From contig NZ_SMKZ01000027.1 of NCBI RefSeq assembly GCF_004349065.1, positions 21,869 to 85,868 of the forward strand: a DNA stretch of 64,000 nucleotides. The letters are read 5' to 3'. The notes beneath the pieces were generated by a model, which worked only from the letters and a program-made list of their open reading frames with translations, was not told the DNA's origin and made no database searches. Both the position numbers and the translations under genes were made by a program. The number at the start of each line of letters is the position of its first letter. Position 1 is the first letter of the stretch. Source of the stretch: Jiangella asiatica (lineage in GTDB: Bacteria; Actinomycetota; Actinomycetes; Jiangellales; Jiangellaceae). Positions 1-9,783 of the stretch are shown here, in pieces.

Positions 1-465
1 GTCGACGGCGTCGTCTCCAACGCCGCGCTGCATTGGATGCCGGCGCAGGTCGAGGTGCTCGGCTGCGTCTCCGACGCGCTGCGCGACGGCGGGCGGTTCG
101 TCGCCGAGATGGGCGCCACCGGCAACGTCGCCTCCATCACCGCCGCGGTCGACCGCGCCAGCCGCGAGGCGGGCCTGCCGGACCGGGCGTGGCCGTGGTT
201 CTTCAACTCGCCGGCCGAGTACGCGGCCATGCTCGAGGACGCCGGGCTCGAGATCAGGCAGCTGGACTTCTACGACCGGCCGACCAAGCTGACCGGGGCC
301 GACGGGCTGGCGAAGTGGCTGGCGATGTTCGCCGGCGCCGCCATCGAGGACCTGCCGCCGGAGGCGTTGCGGCGCGCCGAGGACCTCGCCCGTCCCACGC
401 TCTGGCACGACGAAGCCTGGTGGGCGGACTACCGCCGCCTCCGTTTCCGCGCCGTCAAGATCTGA
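1..465 (+). CDS. class I SAM-dependent methyltransferase, 5'-truncated
   Basis: The frame is open from base 1 to the TGA at 463-465, so the start and the SAM-binding Rossmann half lie outside the window. The visible 154 residues begin with DGVVSNAALHWM, the post-motif segment typical of trans-aconitate 2-methyltransferase-like (Tam) enzymes. The C-terminal part contains WFFNSPAEY and an aromatic-rich end (WWADYRRLRF), as in Tam homologues. Tam methylates trans-aconitate using S-adenosylmethionine; the exact substrate here is inferred from family resemblance only. A palindromic repeat fragment and then priA follow on the same strand. Confidence 0.75.
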   Translation, partial: VDGVVSNAALHWMPAQVEVLGCVSDALRDGGRFVAEMGATGNVASITAAVDRASREAGLPDRAWPWFFNSPAEYAAMLEDAGLEIRQLDFYDRPTKLTGADGLAKWLAMFAGAAIEDLPPEALRRAEDLARPTLWHDEAWWADYRRLRFRAVKI

Positions 466-478
466 CCCCACCTCCCGG

Positions 479-517
479 AATGATCACGTTCAGCACGAGA
501 TCTCGTGTCGCACCATG
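479..517. repeat. palindromic repeat family 1, partial copy
   Basis: These 39 bases recur identically at 24928-24966. They contain the left arm of a long inverted repeat and an inner 14-bp palindrome (CACGAGATCTCGTG). Here the right arm is decayed: only a GCAATCCTGGTGATG-like stretch remains near 541-556. The copy lies between the methyltransferase stop and the priA ribosome-binding site. It looks like a remnant of a small dispersed intergenic element. Confidence 0.8.
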
Positions 518-579
518 TGTGCAAGCCTCGTGATGCGCGAGCAATCCTGGTGATGCACCGCAGAAGGGAATGGACAGCC

Positions 580-1305
580 GTGACCACGTTGGAGCTGCTG
601 CCCGCCGTCGACGTGACGGAGGGCCGCGCCGTTCAGCTCGTCCAGGGTGAGGCCGGTACCGAACGGTCGTACGGCGACCCGCTCACGGCCGCGCTGAACT
701 GGCAGCGCGCCGGCGCGCCGTGGGTGCACCTGGTCGACCTGGACGCGGCGTTCGGTCGTGGGTCCAACCGCGAGCTGCTCGCCGACGTCGTGGGCCGTCT
801 CGACGTGGACGTCGAGCTGTCCGGCGGCATCCGCGACGACGACTCGCTGGAGAACGCGCTGGCGACAGGATGCCGGCGGGTCAACATCGGGACCGCGGCG
901 CTGGAGGACCCGGACTGGACGGCGCGGGCCATCGCCCGGCACGGCGACCGCGTCGCCGTCGGCCTCGACGTGCGCGGCACCACGCTCGCCGCCCGCGGCT
1001 GGACGCGCGAGGGCGGAGACCTGTGGGAGGTGCTCGCGCGGCTGGACCGCGACGGCTGCGCGCGCTACGTCGTCACCGACGTGAACAAGGACGGCATGCT
1101 GCGCGGCCCCAACCTGGACCTGCTGCGCGAGGTGTGTGCGCGCACCGACAAGCCGGTGGTGGCCAGTGGCGGCGTGTCCACCCTCGACGACGTCGCGGCG
1201 CTGCGGTCGCTGGTGCCGCTGGGCGTCGAGGGCGCGATCATCGGCACGGCGCTCTACGAGGGCAACTTCACCCTCGAGGAGGCGCTGAAGGTGGCGACGG
1301 CGTGA
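580..1305 (+). CDS. priA: PriA/HisA: bifunctional ProFAR and PRA isomerase
   Basis: This 241-residue (beta/alpha)8 isomerase begins [17 protein letters not shown] and carries the phosphate-binding [10 protein letters not shown] and [11 protein letters not shown] motifs. In actinobacteria this protein (PriA) catalyses both the HisA step of histidine synthesis and the TrpF step of tryptophan synthesis. No trpF occurs in the trp genes downstream, which fits the dual role. GTG at 580 was chosen because it gives the family N-terminus and follows an AGAAGGGA ribosome-binding site; the open frame extends further upstream only through repeat sequence. It overlaps hisF by 4 nt (GTGA). Confidence 0.95.
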   Translation: MTTLELLPAVDVTEGRAVQLVQGEAGTERSYGDPLTAALNWQRAGAPWVHLVDLDAAFGRGSNRELLADVVGRLDVDVELSGGIRDDDSLENALATGCRRVNIGTAALEDPDWTARAIARHGDRVAVGLDVRGTTLAARGWTREGGDLWEVLARLDRDGCARYVVTDVNKDGMLRGPNLDLLREVCARTDKPVVASGGVSTLDDVAALRSLVPLGVEGAIIGTALYEGNFTLEEALKVATA

Positions 1306-2063
1306 GCGTCGCGGTCCGCGTCATCCCCTGCCTGGACGTCGACGCCGGGCGCGTCGTCAAGGGGGTGCGCTTCACCGACCTGCGCGACGCCGGCGACCCC
1401 GTCGAGCTGGCCGCCGCCTACGGTGCCGAGGGCGCCGACGAGCTGGTGTTCCTCGACATCACCGCGTCCAGCGACGACCGCTCCACCATGTACGACGTGG
1501 TCGCGCGCACGGCCGAGCAGGTGTTCATCCCGCTGACCGTCGGCGGCGGCGTCCGCTCCGTCGACGACGTCGACCGGCTGCTGCGCGCCGGCGCGGACAA
1601 GGTGGGCGTGAACACCGCCGCCGTCGCCCGGCCGGAGCTGGTCGGGGAGATCGCCGGCCGGTTCGGCGCGCAGGTGCTCGTGCTGTCCGTCGACGCCCGG
1701 CGCGGCGGCGGCACCGAGTCCGGCTTCGAGGTGACGACGCACGGCGGCCGGCGGGGCACCGGCATCGACGCGGTCGCCTGGGCCGCGCGCGCCGCCGAGC
1801 TCGGTGCCGGCGAGATCCTGCTGAACTCGATGGACGCCGACGGCACCAAGGACGGCTACGACCAGGACATGCTGGCCGCGGTGCGCGCCGTCGTCGACGT
1901 TCCCGTGATCGCCAGCGGGGGAGCGGGCGAGCTGGCGCACTTCGCGCCGGCGGTGGACGCCGGCGCCGACGCCGTCCTGGCCGCGAGCGTCTTCCACTTC
2001 GGCGACCTGCGCATCGGTGACGTGAAGGGTGCACTGGCCGCCGCCGGTCACTCCGTCCGCTGA
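1302..2063 (+). CDS. hisF: imidazole glycerol phosphate synthase cyclase subunit HisF
   Basis: This 253-residue TIM-barrel protein starts [21 protein letters not shown], with the catalytic Asp of CLDVD and the second catalytic Asp in [13 protein letters not shown]. HisF uses ammonia from HisH to convert PRFAR to IGP and AICAR in histidine biosynthesis. The GTG start overlaps the priA stop, so the two are translationally coupled. The next his gene, hisI, lies about 5 kb away beyond an ABC exporter and two lipoprotein genes. hisH is not in the window. Confidence 0.96.
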   Translation: MSVAVRVIPCLDVDAGRVVKGVRFTDLRDAGDPVELAAAYGAEGADELVFLDITASSDDRSTMYDVVARTAEQVFIPLTVGGGVRSVDDVDRLLRAGADKVGVNTAAVARPELVGEIAGRFGAQVLVLSVDARRGGGTESGFEVTTHGGRRGTGIDAVAWAARAAELGAGEILLNSMDADGTKDGYDQDMLAAVRAVVDVPVIASGGAGELAHFAPAVDAGADAVLAASVFHFGDLRIGDVKGALAAAGHSVR

Positions 2064-2195
2064 CGACGGGGCGGGGGATCGGCGGGGATCGCGGTTCAGG
2101 GGTGTCGGTGGCGGTTGGTACCGTACAAAGCCGGGCACCCCACGGATTCGCGACGGTTCAGCACGCCTGCTCGCAGGACCCGTGGCCGCGACGCG

Positions 2196-4010
2196 ATGAG
2201 AGCGAGTGATGTGAGGGACGAGCGGCAGGCGACCCTGCGCGAGGGGTTGCGCATCCTCGTTCGGGCCATGCGGGACGAGCCGGTCATTCTCGGTGTCGCG
2301 GTGGCCGGCAGCGCGGTGTACGGCATCGCGACGGTGGCCGCGGCCGAGGTCATCGGGCGGGTCACCGACCAGGTGGTGGTGCCGGCGTTCCGCGACGGCG
2401 AGACCACCACCAGGGCACTCGCGCTGGCTGCGCTGGCGATCATGGTGACGGCGCTGGTCAAGGCGGCGGGCATCGTGGTGCGGCGCTACTTCGCCGGGCT
2501 CGGGCAGTATTCGCTGAACGCCCGCTACCGGCGCCGGGTCACCCGCCAGTATCTGCGGCTGCCATTGTCGTGGCACCATCGGCACTCCACCGGCAAGCTG
2601 CTGTCCAACGCGAACGCCGACGTCGAGGCGACGTTCTGGCCCATCGCGCCGCTGCCGTTCGCGCTGGGCGTCGTGGTCATGCTGGTGTTCGCGCTGGTGT
2701 CCATGTTCCTGGCCGACCCGCTGCTGGCGCTGGTCGGCGCACTGGTGTTCCCGGCCATCCTGCTGCTGAACTTCGTCTACCAGCGTCGGCTGTCGCCGCT
2801 GGCCACCCGGGCGCAGGCACTGCGCGCGGAGCTTTCGGGAGTGGCACACGAGTCGTTCGACGGCGCGCTCGTGGTGAAGGCGATGGGCCGCGAGGCCGAC
2901 GAGACCACGCGGTTCGCGAAGGTCGCCGGCCAGCTACGCGACGCGAACGCGGCGGTCGGCCGGGTGCGCGGCGCGTTCGACCCGATGCTGGAGGCGCTGC
3001 CCAACCTGGGTGTGCTGGCGGTGCTGGCCATCGGGTCCGCGCGGGTGGCCGACGGCACCCTCGAGGCCGGCACGCTGGTGCAGGTGGCGTATCTGCTCAC
3101 CATCACCGCGTTCCCGATCCGGGCCATCGGCTTCGTCCTCGGCGAGCTGCCTCGGGCCACCGTCGGCTGGCGACGGGTGTCGGCGGTGCTGGACGCCACC
3201 GGCGCGCTGCCGCACGGCACCGGCAGCCTGCGCGGGCAGGGCGACGCGGCTCACCTCGGCATCCGTGACGTCAGCTACTCCTACGTCGAGGGCACCCCGG
3301 TGCTCGACGGCGTCCACCTCGACGTCGAGCCCGGCCGCACGGTCGCCGTCGTCGGCTCCACCGGTTCGGGCAAGTCCACGCTGGCCAGCCTGCTGGTCCG
3401 GCTGGTCGACCCGCAGACCGGCGCGGTGCTGCTCGACGGCACCGACGTGCGTCAGCTGGAGCCCGGCGCCGTCGCCGGGGCGGTCTCGCTGGTCTTCCAG
3501 CAGCCGTTCGTCTTCGAGGACACCGTCCGCGACAACGTCACGCTCGGTCTCGAGGCCGGCGACGACGACGTCTGGGCGGCGCTGCGACTCGCCCAGGGCG
3601 CCACCTTCGTCCGCGAGCTCGACGGCGGCCTCGACGCGCGCATCGGCGAGCGCGGTGCCACTCTCTCCGGTGGCCAGCGGCAACGGCTGGCGCTGGCCCG
3701 GGCGCTCGTGCGCCGGCCGCGGCTGCTCGTGCTCGACGACGCCACCAGCGCGGTCGACCCGGAGGTGGAGCGGCGCATCCTGGCCGGACTGCGCGAGGCG
3801 GCGCTGCCGTCCACCGTCGTCGTCGTGGCCTACCGGCGGGCCACGATCGCGCTGGCCGACGAGGTCGTCTATGTCGACGAGGGCCGGGTTTCCGCCCGTG
3901 GCGTCCACGCCGACCTGCTGGCGCGCTCGCCCGGATACCGCGACCTCATCACCGCCTACGAGCGCGACGCCGCCGAACGCGCGATGGACCGGACGGAGGA
4001 CGCGTCGTGA
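2196..4010 (+). CDS. heterodimeric ABC exporter, subunit with degenerate ATPase site
   Basis: This 604-residue half-transporter has an N-terminal six-helix ABC exporter membrane domain (about 30-320) and a C-terminal ATPase domain. It shows Walker A GSTGSGKST (from residue 387), signature LSGGQRQ (from 490) and Walker B LLVLDDATS. The catalytic Walker B Glu is Asp515 and the H-loop His is Tyr546 (VAYRR), so its own ATP site is probably weak or inactive. The signature motif is intact and would complete the active site of the partner. ATG 2196 is preferred over an in-frame ATG/GTG extension to 2115. It overlaps the partner gene by 4 nt. The substrate cannot be read from the sequence; drugs or lipids are typical for the family. 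Confidence 0.9.
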   Translation: MRASDVRDERQATLREGLRILVRAMRDEPVILGVAVAGSAVYGIATVAAAEVIGRVTDQVVVPAFRDGETTTRALALAALAIMVTALVKAAGIVVRRYFAGLGQYSLNARYRRRVTRQYLRLPLSWHHRHSTGKLLSNANADVEATFWPIAPLPFALGVVVMLVFALVSMFLADPLLALVGALVFPAILLLNFVYQRRLSPLATRAQALRAELSGVAHESFDGALVVKAMGREADETTRFAKVAGQLRDANAAVGRVRGAFDPMLEALPNLGVLAVLAIGSARVADGTLEAGTLVQVAYLLTITAFPIRAIGFVLGELPRATVGWRRVSAVLDATGALPHGTGSLRGQGDAAHLGIRDVSYSYVEGTPVLDGVHLDVEPGRTVAVVGSTGSGKSTLASLLVRLVDPQTGAVLLDGTDVRQLEPGAVAGAVSLVFQQPFVFEDTVRDNVTLGLEAGDDDVWAALRLAQGATFVRELDGGLDARIGERGATLSGGQRQRLALARALVRRPRLLVLDDATSAVDPEVERRILAGLREAALPSTVVVVAYRRATIALADEVVYVDEGRVSARGVHADLLARSPGYRDLITAYERDAAERAMDRTEDAS

Positions 4011-5791
4011 GCACCGCATCCCGGCTCGGCGACGTCCGGATCGACTCCGCGTGGGGGACGCTGCGCCGTGGCCTGGCGCTGTCGCCGGAGATCACCCACG
4101 GGCTGACGCTGACGCTGCTCCTGGCGGTCGTCGCCACCGCCGGCCGCGTGGTGGTGCCGGTCGCCGTCCAGCAGACGGTCGACGGCGGCCTGAACGCCCC
4201 CGGCGGCGCCGACATCGGCTACGTCCGCTGGATGGTGGCGCTGGCCGCGGGCGGTGTACTGGTCACCGTCGTCGCCGCCTATCTGATGAACCGCCGGGTC
4301 TTCAGAGCCAGCGAGGCCGGCCTGGCGACGCTGCGGACCAAGGCGTTCCGGCACGTCCACGACCTGTCCGTGCTCACCCAGGACACCGAGCGGCGCGGCT
4401 CGCTGGTGTCCCGGGTCACCAGCGACGTCGACACGATCTCGCAGTTCGTCCAATGGGGCGGGCTGATCATGCTGGTCAGTATCGGACAGCTGATGATCGC
4501 GACGGTCCTCATGGCCGTCTACTCGTGGCAGCTGACACTGCTGGTCTGGATCTGCTTCCTGCCACTGTTCCTGGCGCTGCGGACGTTCCAGCGGATGCTG
4601 TCCGCCGCCTACATGACCGTGCGCGAGCGGGTCGGCTTCATGCTGGGCGCCATCTCCGAGTCGGTCGTCGGTGCCCAGGCGGTGCGGGCCTACGCGGTCG
4701 AGGCGCGCACCCAGCGGCGCATCGACGACGCCGTCGAGTCGCACCGGGCGGCGGCGAGCCGGGCGCAGCGGCTGGCGGCGACGGCGTTCTCCACCGGCGA
4801 GGTGGTGGCCGGCCTGGTCAACGCCGCCATCGTCGTGGTCGGTGTGCTGCTGGGGGTCGCCGGCGACATCACCCTGGGCCGGATGCTGGCGTTCCTGTTC
4901 CTGGTCACGCTGTTCGTGGCGCCGGTCCAGGTGGGCACGGAGGTGCTCAGCGAGGCCCAGAACGCCATCGCCGGCTGGCGTCGGGTGCTGGGCATCCTCG
5001 ACACGCCGGCCGACGTCGTCGACCCGGGTCCCGACGGAGTCAGCCTGCCGCGCGGCCCCGTCGACGTGCGCTTCGAGAAGGTGTCGTACGCCTACCCGAA
5101 CGGGCCGACGGTGCTGCGGGACGTCGACGTCGCCATCGCGCGCCACACCCGGGTGGCCGTGGTCGGTGAGACCGGGTCGGGCAAGACGACCTTCGCCAAG
5201 CTGCTCACCCGGCTCATGGACCCGGTGTCCGGCCGGGTGCTCGTCGACGACACCGACCTGCGCGACGTGCGCTTCTCGTCGCTGCGCGAACGGGTGGTCA
5301 TGGTGCCGCAGGAGGGATTCCTCTTCGACGACACGCTGGCGGCGAACCTGCGCTACGGGCGTCCGGGCGCCACCGACGACGACCTCTGGCTGGCCATCAC
5401 CGAGCTGGGGCTGGCCGAATGGGCGCAGACGCTGCCGGCCGGGCTGGACACGCCGGTCGGGCAGCGGGGCGAGTCGCTGTCGGCGGGGGAGCGGCAGCTG
5501 GTGGCGCTGGCCCGGGCGTACCTGGCCGACCCGGACCTGCTGGTGCTGGACGAGGCCACCAGCGCCGTGGACCCGGCGACGGAGGTGCGGCTGGCGCGAG
5601 CGCTGGAGGGCATCTCGCGCGGGCGCACGTCGGTGACCATCGCGCACCGGCTGTCCACGGCCGAGGCCGCCGACGAGGTGTTCGTGTTCGACAAGGGCCG
5701 GCTCGTGGAGGCCGGCCCGCACGCCGAGCTGGTGCAGAAGGGCGGCGTCTACGCCGGCCTGCACGCGGCCTGGATCAGCCAGTCCCGCTGA
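4007..5791 (+). CDS. heterodimeric ABC exporter, catalytic subunit
   Basis: This 594-residue half-transporter has an ABC exporter membrane domain (about 20-310) followed by an ATPase domain. Walker A is GETGSGKTT (from 387), Walker B LVLDEATS with catalytic Glu516, and the H-loop is AHRLST with His547. Its signature is LSAGERQ (from 491), slightly off the LSGGQ consensus. The intact Walker B and H-loop here, with a degenerate set in the upstream partner, give the one-active-site arrangement known from TM287/288- and LmrCD-type exporters. The GTG start overlaps the upstream stop. A strong hairpin follows the gene. Confidence 0.92.
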   Translation: MSTASRLGDVRIDSAWGTLRRGLALSPEITHGLTLTLLLAVVATAGRVVVPVAVQQTVDGGLNAPGGADIGYVRWMVALAAGGVLVTVVAAYLMNRRVFRASEAGLATLRTKAFRHVHDLSVLTQDTERRGSLVSRVTSDVDTISQFVQWGGLIMLVSIGQLMIATVLMAVYSWQLTLLVWICFLPLFLALRTFQRMLSAAYMTVRERVGFMLGAISESVVGAQAVRAYAVEARTQRRIDDAVESHRAAASRAQRLAATAFSTGEVVAGLVNAAIVVVGVLLGVAGDITLGRMLAFLFLVTLFVAPVQVGTEVLSEAQNAIAGWRRVLGILDTPADVVDPGPDGVSLPRGPVDVRFEKVSYAYPNGPTVLRDVDVAIARHTRVAVVGETGSGKTTFAKLLTRLMDPVSGRVLVDDTDLRDVRFSSLRERVVMVPQEGFLFDDTLAANLRYGRPGATDDDLWLAITELGLAEWAQTLPAGLDTPVGQRGESLSAGERQLVALARAYLADPDLLVLDEATSAVDPATEVRLARALEGISRGRTSVTIAHRLSTAEAADEVFVFDKGRLVEAGPHAELVQKGGVYAGLHAAWISQSR

Positions 5792-5810
5792 GGCCCTGCC
5801 GCGCCACGAT

Positions 5811-5851
5811 CTTCGGCGGTCGGCCACGCGATGGCGGGCCGACCGCCGAAG
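5811..5851. terminator. bidirectional terminator hairpin
   Basis: A perfect 15-bp inverted repeat (5811-5825 pairing with 5837-5851) encloses an 11-nt loop. It sits between the converging ABC exporter gene and the lipoprotein gene that ends at 5873. There is no clear T-run, which is common for actinobacterial hairpin terminators. Confidence 0.75.
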
Positions 5852-5872
5852 GTCATGCGGTCAGGCGACGGG

Positions 5873-6463
5873 TCAGCGGCCGGCGCCCTCGAGGGTGCCG
5901 GTCACCGGGCCGGCCGGGTCGTAGATGGTGCAGACCAGCTCGCGGTCGCCCTGCGCCCACGACTCCTCGGTCGGCTCCAGCCACTGGATGTCCAGGACCG
6001 AGTCGGCGTACGGCATCCCGACGAACGTCTCGAACTCGGCGACGCAGTCGGACTCGACCTGCGTCTGGAACGCCTCCGAGCCGGGGAAGTCGCCGTCGGC
6101 GACCTCGTAGACCGCGAAGACCTCCTGGTCGTGCTCATCCTCGCAGGGGATCACATTCAGCTCGCTGATCTGCTCCTCGGCGTTGAAGTTGCTGATGCAG
6201 TCGCCGAGGCCGACGTCGAACACGTCCTGCGTCTCGCCTCCGGGCGTCTGTTCATCCTCGGTGGGCTCCTCGGTGGGCTCCTCGGTGGGCTCCTCGGTGG
6301 GCTCGTCGGTCCCGCCGCCGGTCTCCTCGCTGCCGGACGTCTCCGTTGCGGTGGCGTCGTCGCCGGCGGTGTCGTCGGAGTCGTCCCCACATGCGCTCAG
6401 GCTGAGCGCGGCCACGGCGGCCAGGGCCGCGACGGTCGTGCGAATCGTGACCTTCACGATCAT
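5873..6463 (-). CDS. Septum_form-family lipoprotein with EPTE repeats
   Basis: This 196-residue exported lipoprotein has a signal peptide ending in the lipobox LSAC, a Thr/Glu-rich linker with four EPTE units, and a C-terminal domain with the pattern VGDCI...VIPCEDEHDQEVFAVYEV...GDRELVCTIYDP. That Cys/His-containing pattern matches the actinobacterial 'septum formation' domain (Pfam Septum_form), whose biochemical role is not established. ATG 6463 was chosen over 6487 because TAAGGAG lies at 6467-6473. It is a tandem paralogue of the next gene upstream; both end in nearly the same GPVTGxLEGAGR tail. Confidence 0.82.
   Translation of the reverse strand: MIVKVTIRTTVAALAAVAALSLSACGDDSDDTAGDDATATETSGSEETGGGTDEPTEEPTEEPTEEPTEDEQTPGGETQDVFDVGLGDCISNFNAEEQISELNVIPCEDEHDQEVFAVYEVADGDFPGSEAFQTQVESDCVAEFETFVGMPYADSVLDIQWLEPTEESWAQGDRELVCTIYDPAGPVTGTLEGAGR
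6256..6303. repeat. 12-bp tandem repeat, four units
   Basis: Four perfect copies of CCTCGGTGGGCT lie inside the lipoprotein gene and encode the EPTE linker on the minus strand. Such an array can change length by replication slippage and alter the linker length without breaking the frame. Confidence 0.9.
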
Positions 6464-6598
6464 TGTCTCCTTAGAAATGAACCACACCGCGGACGACCGG
6501 CATGGTGCCGGCCGCGTGGATCACGGTGTCTTTACCGACCGCGCATCCAGCACCGGCAGGTGCGAACGGATGGCGGAACTCTGGATGGGACACGGGGA

Positions 6599-7084
6599 TC
6601 AGCGCCCGGCTCCTTCGAGGGAACCGGTGACCGGCCCGGCGGGGTCGTACACCAGGCACACGAGCTCGCGGTCGCCCTGCTCCCAGGACTCCTCGGTCGG
6701 CTGCAGCCAGGTGTAGTCCAGCTCGGACTCCGCGTAGGGGACGCCGACGAACGTCTCGAACTCGGCCACGCAGACCTCGTCGGCCTCGGCCCGAAAGGCC
6801 TCGTCGCCGGGGAAGTCGCCGTCGGACAGCTCGGACACGGCGTAGGCCTGCTGGGCGTGCTCGTCGTCGCACGGGGCCAGCGCGACCTCGCTGACCTCGG
6901 CGGAGTCGCCGAAGTCGCCGAGGCAGTCGCCGACGCGGACCTCGAAGACGTCGGCGTCGTCAGCGGACTCGGTGATGTTGCCGGCCTCGTCGCGCTGCGG
7001 GCCGTCCTCGGAGCAGGCGCCCATCAGCACGACCGCGGCGCCGGCGAAAGACGTCGCCACCGCGGTGCGGATGGTGCGTGCCAC
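6599..7084 (-). CDS. Septum_form-family lipoprotein, paralogue without repeats
   Basis: This 161-residue lipoprotein starts at GTG 7084 (VARTIRTAV...), with lipobox LMGAC. The globular domain ([10 protein letters not shown]...[14 protein letters not shown]...[12 protein letters not shown]) is clearly homologous to the neighbour at 5873-6463, but the acidic linker is short and lacks the EPTE repeats. The paired Cys residues probably form disulfides outside the membrane. The 135-nt gap between the genes means each may have its own promoter. Function is unknown; the link to division comes only from the family name. Confidence 0.82.
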   Translation of the reverse strand: MARTIRTAVATSFAGAAVVLMGACSEDGPQRDEAGNITESADDADVFEVRVGDCLGDFGDSAEVSEVALAPCDDEHAQQAYAVSELSDGDFPGDEAFRAEADEVCVAEFETFVGVPYAESELDYTWLQPTEESWEQGDRELVCLVYDPAGPVTGSLEGAGR

Positions 7085-7235
7085 GAGAACCGCTCCCTTA
7101 CCTCACGTGTCTGTGCGGGTCAGCCCTGATGTACCCAACCACGGCACCCTAGTTGGTCACCCGCCTGTCCACGATGCGAACCGCCGATGCGGGCCTCCGG
7201 CGCGTCGGCCCGGCGTCGTCGGCGACAATGGGTGG

Positions 7236-7595
7236 ATGCCCGGTCTAGACCCCACCGTAGCCGCGCGGCTCACCCTCACCGCGGACGGCCTGCTGCCCGC
7301 CGTCGTCCAGCAGCATGACACCGGCGAGGTGCTCATGCTGGCCTGGATGGACGCCGAGGCGCTGCACCGCACCCTCACCACCGGCCGTGCCACGTACTGG
7401 AGCCGCAGCCGGCAGCGGCACTGGGTCAAGGGCGAGACGTCGGGCAACCGGCAGTGGGTACGCGAGGTGCGCCTGGACTGCGACGGCGACACCCTGCTGG
7501 TCCGGGTCGACCAGGAGGGCCCGGCCTGCCACACCGGCACCCGCACCTGCTTCGACGCGGGGCGCCTCGACGCCGTCGTGGGGTCGCCGGCATGA
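7236..7595 (+). CDS. hisI: phosphoribosyl-AMP cyclohydrolase HisI
   Basis: This 119-residue protein carries the HisI motifs [30 protein letters not shown], the metal-binding [11 protein letters not shown] and the C-terminal CHTGTRTCF. It opens the purine ring of PR-AMP in histidine synthesis and acts as a Zn/Mg homodimer. It lacks the HisE domain that is fused in some bacteria. ATG 7236 gives the usual length; the frame upstream runs through the intergenic region. Its stop overlaps the trpE start by 4 nt, coupling histidine and tryptophan genes. Confidence 0.96.
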   Translation: MPGLDPTVAARLTLTADGLLPAVVQQHDTGEVLMLAWMDAEALHRTLTTGRATYWSRSRQRHWVKGETSGNRQWVREVRLDCDGDTLLVRVDQEGPACHTGTRTCFDAGRLDAVVGSPA

Positions 7596-9130
7596 CTCGA
7601 ATGCCTGCGGAGCCAGGTATCGACGCGTTCCGGGTGCTGGCCAAGGAGTGCCGGGTCATCCCGGTGGTGCGCCGGCTGCTGGCCGACGGCGAGACCCCGG
7701 TCGGGGTGTACCGCAAGCTCGCCGCTGACCGCCCCGGCACCTTCCTGCTGGAGTCGGCTGAGCACGGCGGGGTGTGGTCGCGGTACTCGTTCGTCGGCGC
7801 GCACTCGGCCGCGGTGCTGTCCGAGCGCGACGGCGAGGCCGTCTGGCACGGTGCCCCGCCGGTTGGCCTGCCCGCGGGCGGCGACCCGTGGGAGGCCCTG
7901 CGCGGCACGCTCGCCGCGCTGCGCAGCCCGCGGCTGCCGGGCCTGCCGCCGCTGACCGGCGGGCTGGTCGGCTTCGTCGCCTACGACGCGGTCCGCCGGC
8001 TGGAGCGGCTACCCGAGAGCACCGTCGACGACCTTCGGCTCCCGGACCTCGCGTTCCTGCTCGCCACCGATGTGGCGGTCCTCGACCACGACGACGGCAC
8101 CATCCTGCTGGTCGCCAACGCCGTCAACTGGGACGACAGCGACGAGCGGGTCGACGAGGCCTGGGCCGACGCCGTCCGGCGACTGGACCGCATGACCGCG
8201 GAGCTGGCCCAGCCGACGCCGTCGTCGGTGGCGTCCTACGACCCGGCGACCCCGCCGCGGCACGAGAGCCGCACCGCGAAGCCGGACTTCCTGGCCGCCG
8301 TCGAGCGGGCCAAGGAGGAGATCCGGGCCGGCGAGGCGTTCCAGATCGTGCTCTCGCAGCGCTTCCAGACGCCCACCCACGCCGACCCGCTCGACGTCTA
8401 TCGCGTGCTGCGCCGCGACAACCCGAGCCCGTACATGTACCTCGTCCGGCTGCCCGGGCCCGACGGCGGCGAGGACGGCGCGTACTCCGTCGTGGGCTCC
8501 AGCCCGGAGGCGCTGGTCAAGGTCACCGGCGACCGCGCCATGACGCATCCCATCGCCGGCACCCGCTGGCGCGGCGACACTCCGGAGGCCGACGCCGCGC
8601 TGGCCGAGGAGCTGCTGGCCGACCCCAAGGAGCGCGCCGAGCACCTGATGCTCGTCGACCTGTCCCGCAACGACCTCGGCCGGGTGTGCGCACCCGGCAC
8701 CGTCGAGGTGGTCGACTTCATGACCGTGCGCCGCTACAGCCACGTCATGCACATCGAGTCGACCGTGGTCGGCCGGCTGCGACCGGACCGCGAGGCGCTG
8801 GACGTGCTGGCCGCCTGCTTCCCGGCCGGGACACTGTCCGGTGCGCCGAAGGTCCGGGCCATGGAGATCATCGACGATCTCGAGCCCACCCGCCGCGGTG
8901 TCTACGGCGGCGTCGTCGGCTACCTCGACTTCGCCGGCGACCTCGACGTCGCCATCGCCATCCGCACCGCCCTGATCCACGACGGGGCCGCGTACGTGCA
9001 GGCAGGCGCCGGTATCGTCGCGGACTCCGACCCCGAGGCGGAGTGGACCGAGTCGCGCAACAAGGCCGCGGCGGCGCTGCGGGCCATCGCCGTCGCCGAG
9101 TCAATGCGGCCAGTGCGGCCCGAGCCGTGA
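7592..9130 (+). CDS. trpE: anthranilate synthase component I
   Basis: This 512-residue chorismate-utilising enzyme has the N-terminal feedback-binding segment (TFLLESAE, the usual Leu-Glu-Ser signature for tryptophan inhibition) and the C-terminal catalytic domain with [35 protein letters not shown] and [16 protein letters not shown]. It converts chorismate to anthranilate using ammonia from TrpG. No trpG or trpD lies in this window. ATG 7592 overlaps the hisI stop, and the 3' end overlaps the membrane-protein gene by 4 nt. Confidence 0.96.
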   Translation: MTRMPAEPGIDAFRVLAKECRVIPVVRRLLADGETPVGVYRKLAADRPGTFLLESAEHGGVWSRYSFVGAHSAAVLSERDGEAVWHGAPPVGLPAGGDPWEALRGTLAALRSPRLPGLPPLTGGLVGFVAYDAVRRLERLPESTVDDLRLPDLAFLLATDVAVLDHDDGTILLVANAVNWDDSDERVDEAWADAVRRLDRMTAELAQPTPSSVASYDPATPPRHESRTAKPDFLAAVERAKEEIRAGEAFQIVLSQRFQTPTHADPLDVYRVLRRDNPSPYMYLVRLPGPDGGEDGAYSVVGSSPEALVKVTGDRAMTHPIAGTRWRGDTPEADAALAEELLADPKERAEHLMLVDLSRNDLGRVCAPGTVEVVDFMTVRRYSHVMHIESTVVGRLRPDREALDVLAACFPAGTLSGAPKVRAMEIIDDLEPTRRGVYGGVVGYLDFAGDLDVAIAIRTALIHDGAAYVQAGAGIVADSDPEAEWTESRNKAAAALRAIAVAESMRPVRPEP

Positions 9131-9702
9131 ACGCCGTCCGACGCGAGTACCTGCTGGCGCTGGCGCTGCTGGTGGCCGGCGGCGCCCTCGGGCTCCTCGC
9201 GTCGTCCCGGCCGTGGGGGTCCGCGCAGCAGCCGTCGTCGCTGTCGGTGACGGCGACGACGGTGTCGGGCAGCGACCTGCTGCCCTTCGCTCCGGCGGTG
9301 TCGCTGGTGGCCATCGCCGCCGTCGTCGCGGTGCCGGCGGTGCGGCGGGTCGGACGGCGGATCGTCGGCGCGGTGGTGGCGCTGCTGGGCGCGACGCTCG
9401 TGGTGTCGGCGTTGCTGGCGGTGCTGGACCTCGACGGCCGGATCGAGTCGTGGATCGTCGACGCCCCTGGGTCGTCCGGGCCGGTCAGCGAGGTGTCGAC
9501 GACGCCGGGCTGGGGGCTCGCGGTGACCGCGGCCGGCGTGCTGGTCCTCGCCGCGGGCCTGCTGATCGCGGTGCGCGGCCCGCGCTGGCCGTCCATGGGC
9601 GCCAAATACGAGCGAACGCCGCGCGGCCGCACCACGTCCGGCGAGGTGAAAGGCGGGCGTGAGGCCTGGGAGGCTCTCGACCGCGGCGACGACCCAACCT
9701 GA
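9127..9702 (+). CDS. Trp-operon-associated integral membrane protein
   Basis: This 191-residue protein has four predicted membrane helices (about 9-28, 50-68, 77-97, 136-153) and a polar C-terminus. It matches in length, position and sequence the actinobacterial 'trp region conserved hypothetical membrane protein' family (TIGR02234/Trp_oprn_chp), found almost always between trpE and trpC. Its role is unknown. The GTG start overlaps trpE by 4 nt, so it is co-translated with trpE. A role in tryptophan or indole handling is only an inference from context. Confidence 0.85.
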   Translation: MNAVRREYLLALALLVAGGALGLLASSRPWGSAQQPSSLSVTATTVSGSDLLPFAPAVSLVAIAAVVAVPAVRRVGRRIVGAVVALLGATLVVSALLAVLDLDGRIESWIVDAPGSSGPVSEVSTTPGWGLAVTAAGVLVLAAGLLIAVRGPRWPSMGAKYERTPRGRTTSGEVKGGREAWEALDRGDDPT

Positions 9703-9783
9703 CTTCATGGCGCCGACGTGGATGCGGCGCCGATCCGGCACAATGAGCCGTAGCAGCAACCGGACGCAAGGAGACGACGCAGC

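Noticed and set aside
5831..7129. Long plus-strand frame across the two lipoprotein genes
   Set aside because: The minus strand has signal peptides, lipoboxes and ribosome-binding sites, and the two minus-strand proteins are homologous. The plus-strand frame has none of these.
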